From assembly GCA_964570685.1 (NCBI GenBank), contig CAZMZC010000044.1, positions 1 to 23,631 of the forward strand: a stretch of 23,631 nt of DNA, in the 5' to 3' direction. This DNA is from UBA1189 sp964570685 (lineage in GTDB: Bacteria > Bacteroidota > Bacteroidia > Bacteroidales > Bacteroidaceae). Within the stretch, counting starts at the first letter, position 1, and the number at the start of each line of letters is the position of its first letter. Positions 21,936-23,631 of this stretch are shown one piece after another. The notes below the pieces were generated by a model. That model ran no database searches. It was not told the origin of the DNA and saw nothing but the letters and a program-made list of their open reading frames with translations. The translations under genes and the position numbers were made by a program.

Positions 21936-23528
21936 TCAAAACGCTACTGCCAGCACTGGAGCTATAGCGTTGGTATTCTCTGCGGGAAGTGTCACCACGA
22001 GGCCTTCGGGTGTGTTGGCGAAGGGCACGGCACCGTGGCCGAGCAGCTCTACGCTTGTAACCTCACCGCTGTAGTGGGGCGATGCCGAGCCCAGCGAGTG
22101 CAGCGTGTAGGTGCGCTCCTCGGGCCAGCGCATGATGGTGGCATATACGTTGCCCTCCTTCTGCACGTAGCGCACGTCGTGGGCAGTGTAGTCGTTGTTC
22201 TCGTTGAAGCCCTGCGCATGGATGGGGCGGCTGTTCTCTGCCGAGGGACCCTCGCCGAAGGTCTTCCATGTGCGGGTGCCGTAGATGGACTCGCCGTTCA
22301 CATCCATCCAAGCCTTGATACCCGCCAGCACGGCCATCTCCTTCTCGTCGATGGAGCCGTCGCCACGGACGGGGATGGAGAGCAGCAGGTTACCGTTCTT
22401 CGACACGATGTCCACAAGCATCGATATCACCTGCTGGGCGCTCTTGTAGTGGCCGCGCTCATAGATGCCTTGCTCGTAGTGCCATCCGCCTATGCAGGTG
22501 CAGGTCTGCCAGTACTTTTCCTGTGCACGGTCGGGCACGCCGCGCTCCACGTCCCACATCATCAGGTCCTTGTGGTGCTCCTCCAGCACCTTGCCCATGG
22601 CCACCACCTGCTGCTCGCCACCGTTGAGGCGTGCGCTGCGGTTGTAGTAGTGGGCCAGGATGTTGAGTCCCACGCTCTCGTCGCATCCGTAGAAGGGGAG
22701 CACGGTGTCGTCAAAGTAGAGCATATCGGGGTCGTAGGCGTTGATGCACTGCAGCACGCGGTTCTGGAACTTCATCTTATACTCCTCCGAGGGCAGGCTG
22801 GCTCCGTTGCCCCAAGCCCACTGGGCGTGGATGCTGCCGGCATCTTCCCACCCTTTGCTGTGCTCGTGCCGCTGGGCGTAGAGCTCCTGTGGGTCGTAGC
22901 CCTCCCACCACTGGCCCTTACCGTCGGCCTTGGTGAGGTTGCCGTCATACTGCTGCGAGGCCTCCATCCACGTCCACGTGTGGCTGCCGTGCATGCTGAT
23001 GCCCAGCGGCAGTCCGTACTTCTCGCACGCCTCGGCCCACTCGCCCACGATGTCGCGCTTGGGCCCGAGGTTCACCGAGTTCCACTCCTGATAGGGCGAG
23101 TCCCACAGGTCGAAGTTGTCGTGATGTTGCCCCAGGGTGAAGAAGTAGCGTGCTCCCACGCTCTTGTAGAGCGCCACCAGCGAGTCGGGCTGCCAGCGCT
23201 CGGCCTTCCAGTCGCGTATCACCTCTTTGAGGCCATATTCGCCCGGGTCGCCGAAGTGCTCCTTGTGCCAACGCTGCTGCCAGTGTCCGTCATAGTACAT
23301 GTGGCGGGCATACCAGTCGCCCCCATGAGGCTGGCACTGCGGTCCCCAGTGAGCCCAGATACCGAACTTGGCATCCTTGAACCACTCGGGGCACTCCCAC
23401 TGCTTCAGGCTCTCCCACTCCGGTGCGTAGGCACCCGTCTCTACCTTCACGTCGCGTGGCCCGCAAGCCACCATGGCAGCTGCAGCGGCTATGCCACCCA
23501 GCGCGTGTCTCCATTGCATTGTATTCAT
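21936..23528 (-). CDS. Alpha-L-fucosidase, GH29, predicted lipoprotein
   Basis: I chose the ATG at 23528 (MNTMQWRHALGGIAAAAAMVACG) because it gives a clean lipoprotein signal with Cys22 and lies just after the promoter; a longer frame runs upstream through the promoter. The 530-aa protein has GH29 features: WFKDAKFGIWAHWGP near the start, TLGQHHDNFDLWDS, and PDMLYFDD, whose first Asp is the likely nucleophile. A C-terminal beta domain follows (from about residue 420). It should release L-fucose from host or plant glycans at the cell surface or in the periplasm. It leads the fucose operon. Confidence 0.92.
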   Translation of the reverse strand: MNTMQWRHALGGIAAAAAMVACGPRDVKVETGAYAPEWESLKQWECPEWFKDAKFGIWAHWGPQCQPHGGDWYARHMYYDGHWQQRWHKEHFGDPGEYGLKEVIRDWKAERWQPDSLVALYKSVGARYFFTLGQHHDNFDLWDSPYQEWNSVNLGPKRDIVGEWAEACEKYGLPLGISMHGSHTWTWMEASQQYDGNLTKADGKGQWWEGYDPQELYAQRHEHSKGWEDAGSIHAQWAWGNGASLPSEEYKMKFQNRVLQCINAYDPDMLYFDDTVLPFYGCDESVGLNILAHYYNRSARLNGGEQQVVAMGKVLEEHHKDLMMWDVERGVPDRAQEKYWQTCTCIGGWHYEQGIYERGHYKSAQQVISMLVDIVSKNGNLLLSIPVRGDGSIDEKEMAVLAGIKAWMDVNGESIYGTRTWKTFGEGPSAENSRPIHAQGFNENNDYTAHDVRYVQKEGNVYATIMRWPEERTYTLHSLGSASPHYSGEVTSVELLGHGAVPFANTPEGLVVTLPAENTNAIAPVLAVAF

Positions 23529-23550
23529 AGTAACTATAAGTCGTATATAT

Positions 23551-23588
23551 TTTGCGGATTTACCGCAAATATACGCAGAACTTGCGTA
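23551..23588 (-). promoter_or_regulatory. Fucosidase promoter with two tandem palindromes
   Basis: TATATTTG on the minus strand (23573-23566) is a perfect -7 box; no good -33 TTTG is seen. Two palindromes overlap it: TTTGCGG-ATTTA-CCGCAAA (23551-23569) and TACGCA-GAACT-TGCGTA (23572-23588), with centres about 20 bp apart, that is two helical turns. They look like a tandem operator for a sugar-responsive repressor, or an activator replacing the -33 box. I see nothing in 23589-23631. Confidence 0.6.
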
Positions 23589-23631
23589 ATAATGGCAGGA
23601 TGAGGGCAAAATTTGATAAGTGGTTGGTACA

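Noticed and set aside
22035..23603. 522-aa open frame on the plus strand
   Set aside because: It is antisense to the GH29 gene and has the Val/His/Leu-rich composition of a shadow frame.
23529..23609. Upstream start of the fucosidase at 23609
   Set aside because: The extra 27 residues would be read through the promoter palindromes and would bury the lipoprotein signal; the ATG at 23528 is preferred.
1..23631. tRNA or rRNA genes
   Set aside because: I found no cloverleaf with a TTC-loop motif or rRNA-like segment by eye; a covariance search was not possible.

Overview
The window reads as a gut-type Bacteroidales chromosome (Bacteroides/Phocaeicola/Prevotella lineage). Support: promoters of the Bacteroidetes TTTG / TAnnTTTG type, SPASM radical-SAM and C39 exporter genes beside an OMP_b-brl-type outer-membrane protein, DUF3244, DUF4248, BT4734-like/DUF3987, HU-HIG and 'smalltalk' genes, and a fucose-utilisation operon. 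Genus cannot be fixed from the sequence alone. A run of 100 N at 17346-17445 is an assembly gap.

Region 1 (1-8231, all minus strand) is a ribosomally synthesised peptide (RiPP) operon. From one good promoter (8199-8231) it runs: DUF3244 exported protein; an 798-aa enzyme with two glycosyltransferase domains, the second resembling animal mucin-type polypeptide GalNAc-transferases (GT27), and a C-terminal LanC-like toroid; a 94-aa precursor with a GG leader, five Cys-headed hexapeptide repeats and a run of seven Thr; an intrinsic terminator; a 961-aa outer-membrane barrel protein; a radical SAM/SPASM maturase; and a C39-peptidase ABC exporter that leaves the window. Together these suggest a peptide that is both radical-modified on its Cys repeats and O-glycosylated on its Thr run, then cleaved at GG and exported. 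This combination is the most novel content here.

Region 2 (8429-13890) is accessory DNA: a truncated YhcG-type (DUF1016) nuclease gene, a TPR/transmembrane regulator, a 42-aa remnant of a second such regulator, a class II Fic protein preceded by an array of TGTA...TACA palindromes, and an Abi_2 (AbiD/AbiF-like) HEPN protein.

Region 3 (13841-20881) is a Bacteroidales accessory module. A minus-strand operon carries a coiled-coil protein, a 44-aa membrane peptide, two unknown proteins, a small membrane protein, an M15 peptidase, BT4734/DUF3987 and DUF4248, closed by a terminator. A plus-strand unit carries HU-HIG, smalltalk and a 22-aa hydrophobic peptide. The module is full of repeats: two ~197-bp direct repeats with inverted ends flank the M15 gene, 29-bp inverted repeats built from heptamers bracket the operon, and heptamer runs lie on or near stop codons.

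Region 4 (20864-23573, minus) is the remnant of an L-fucose operon: GH29 alpha-L-fucosidase lipoprotein, RhaM/RhaU-family mutarotase, and an aldo-keto reductase whose first ~80 residues are fused in frame to an internal piece of a different glycoside hydrolase. That chimera marks a deletion or recombination junction beside the region 3 module.
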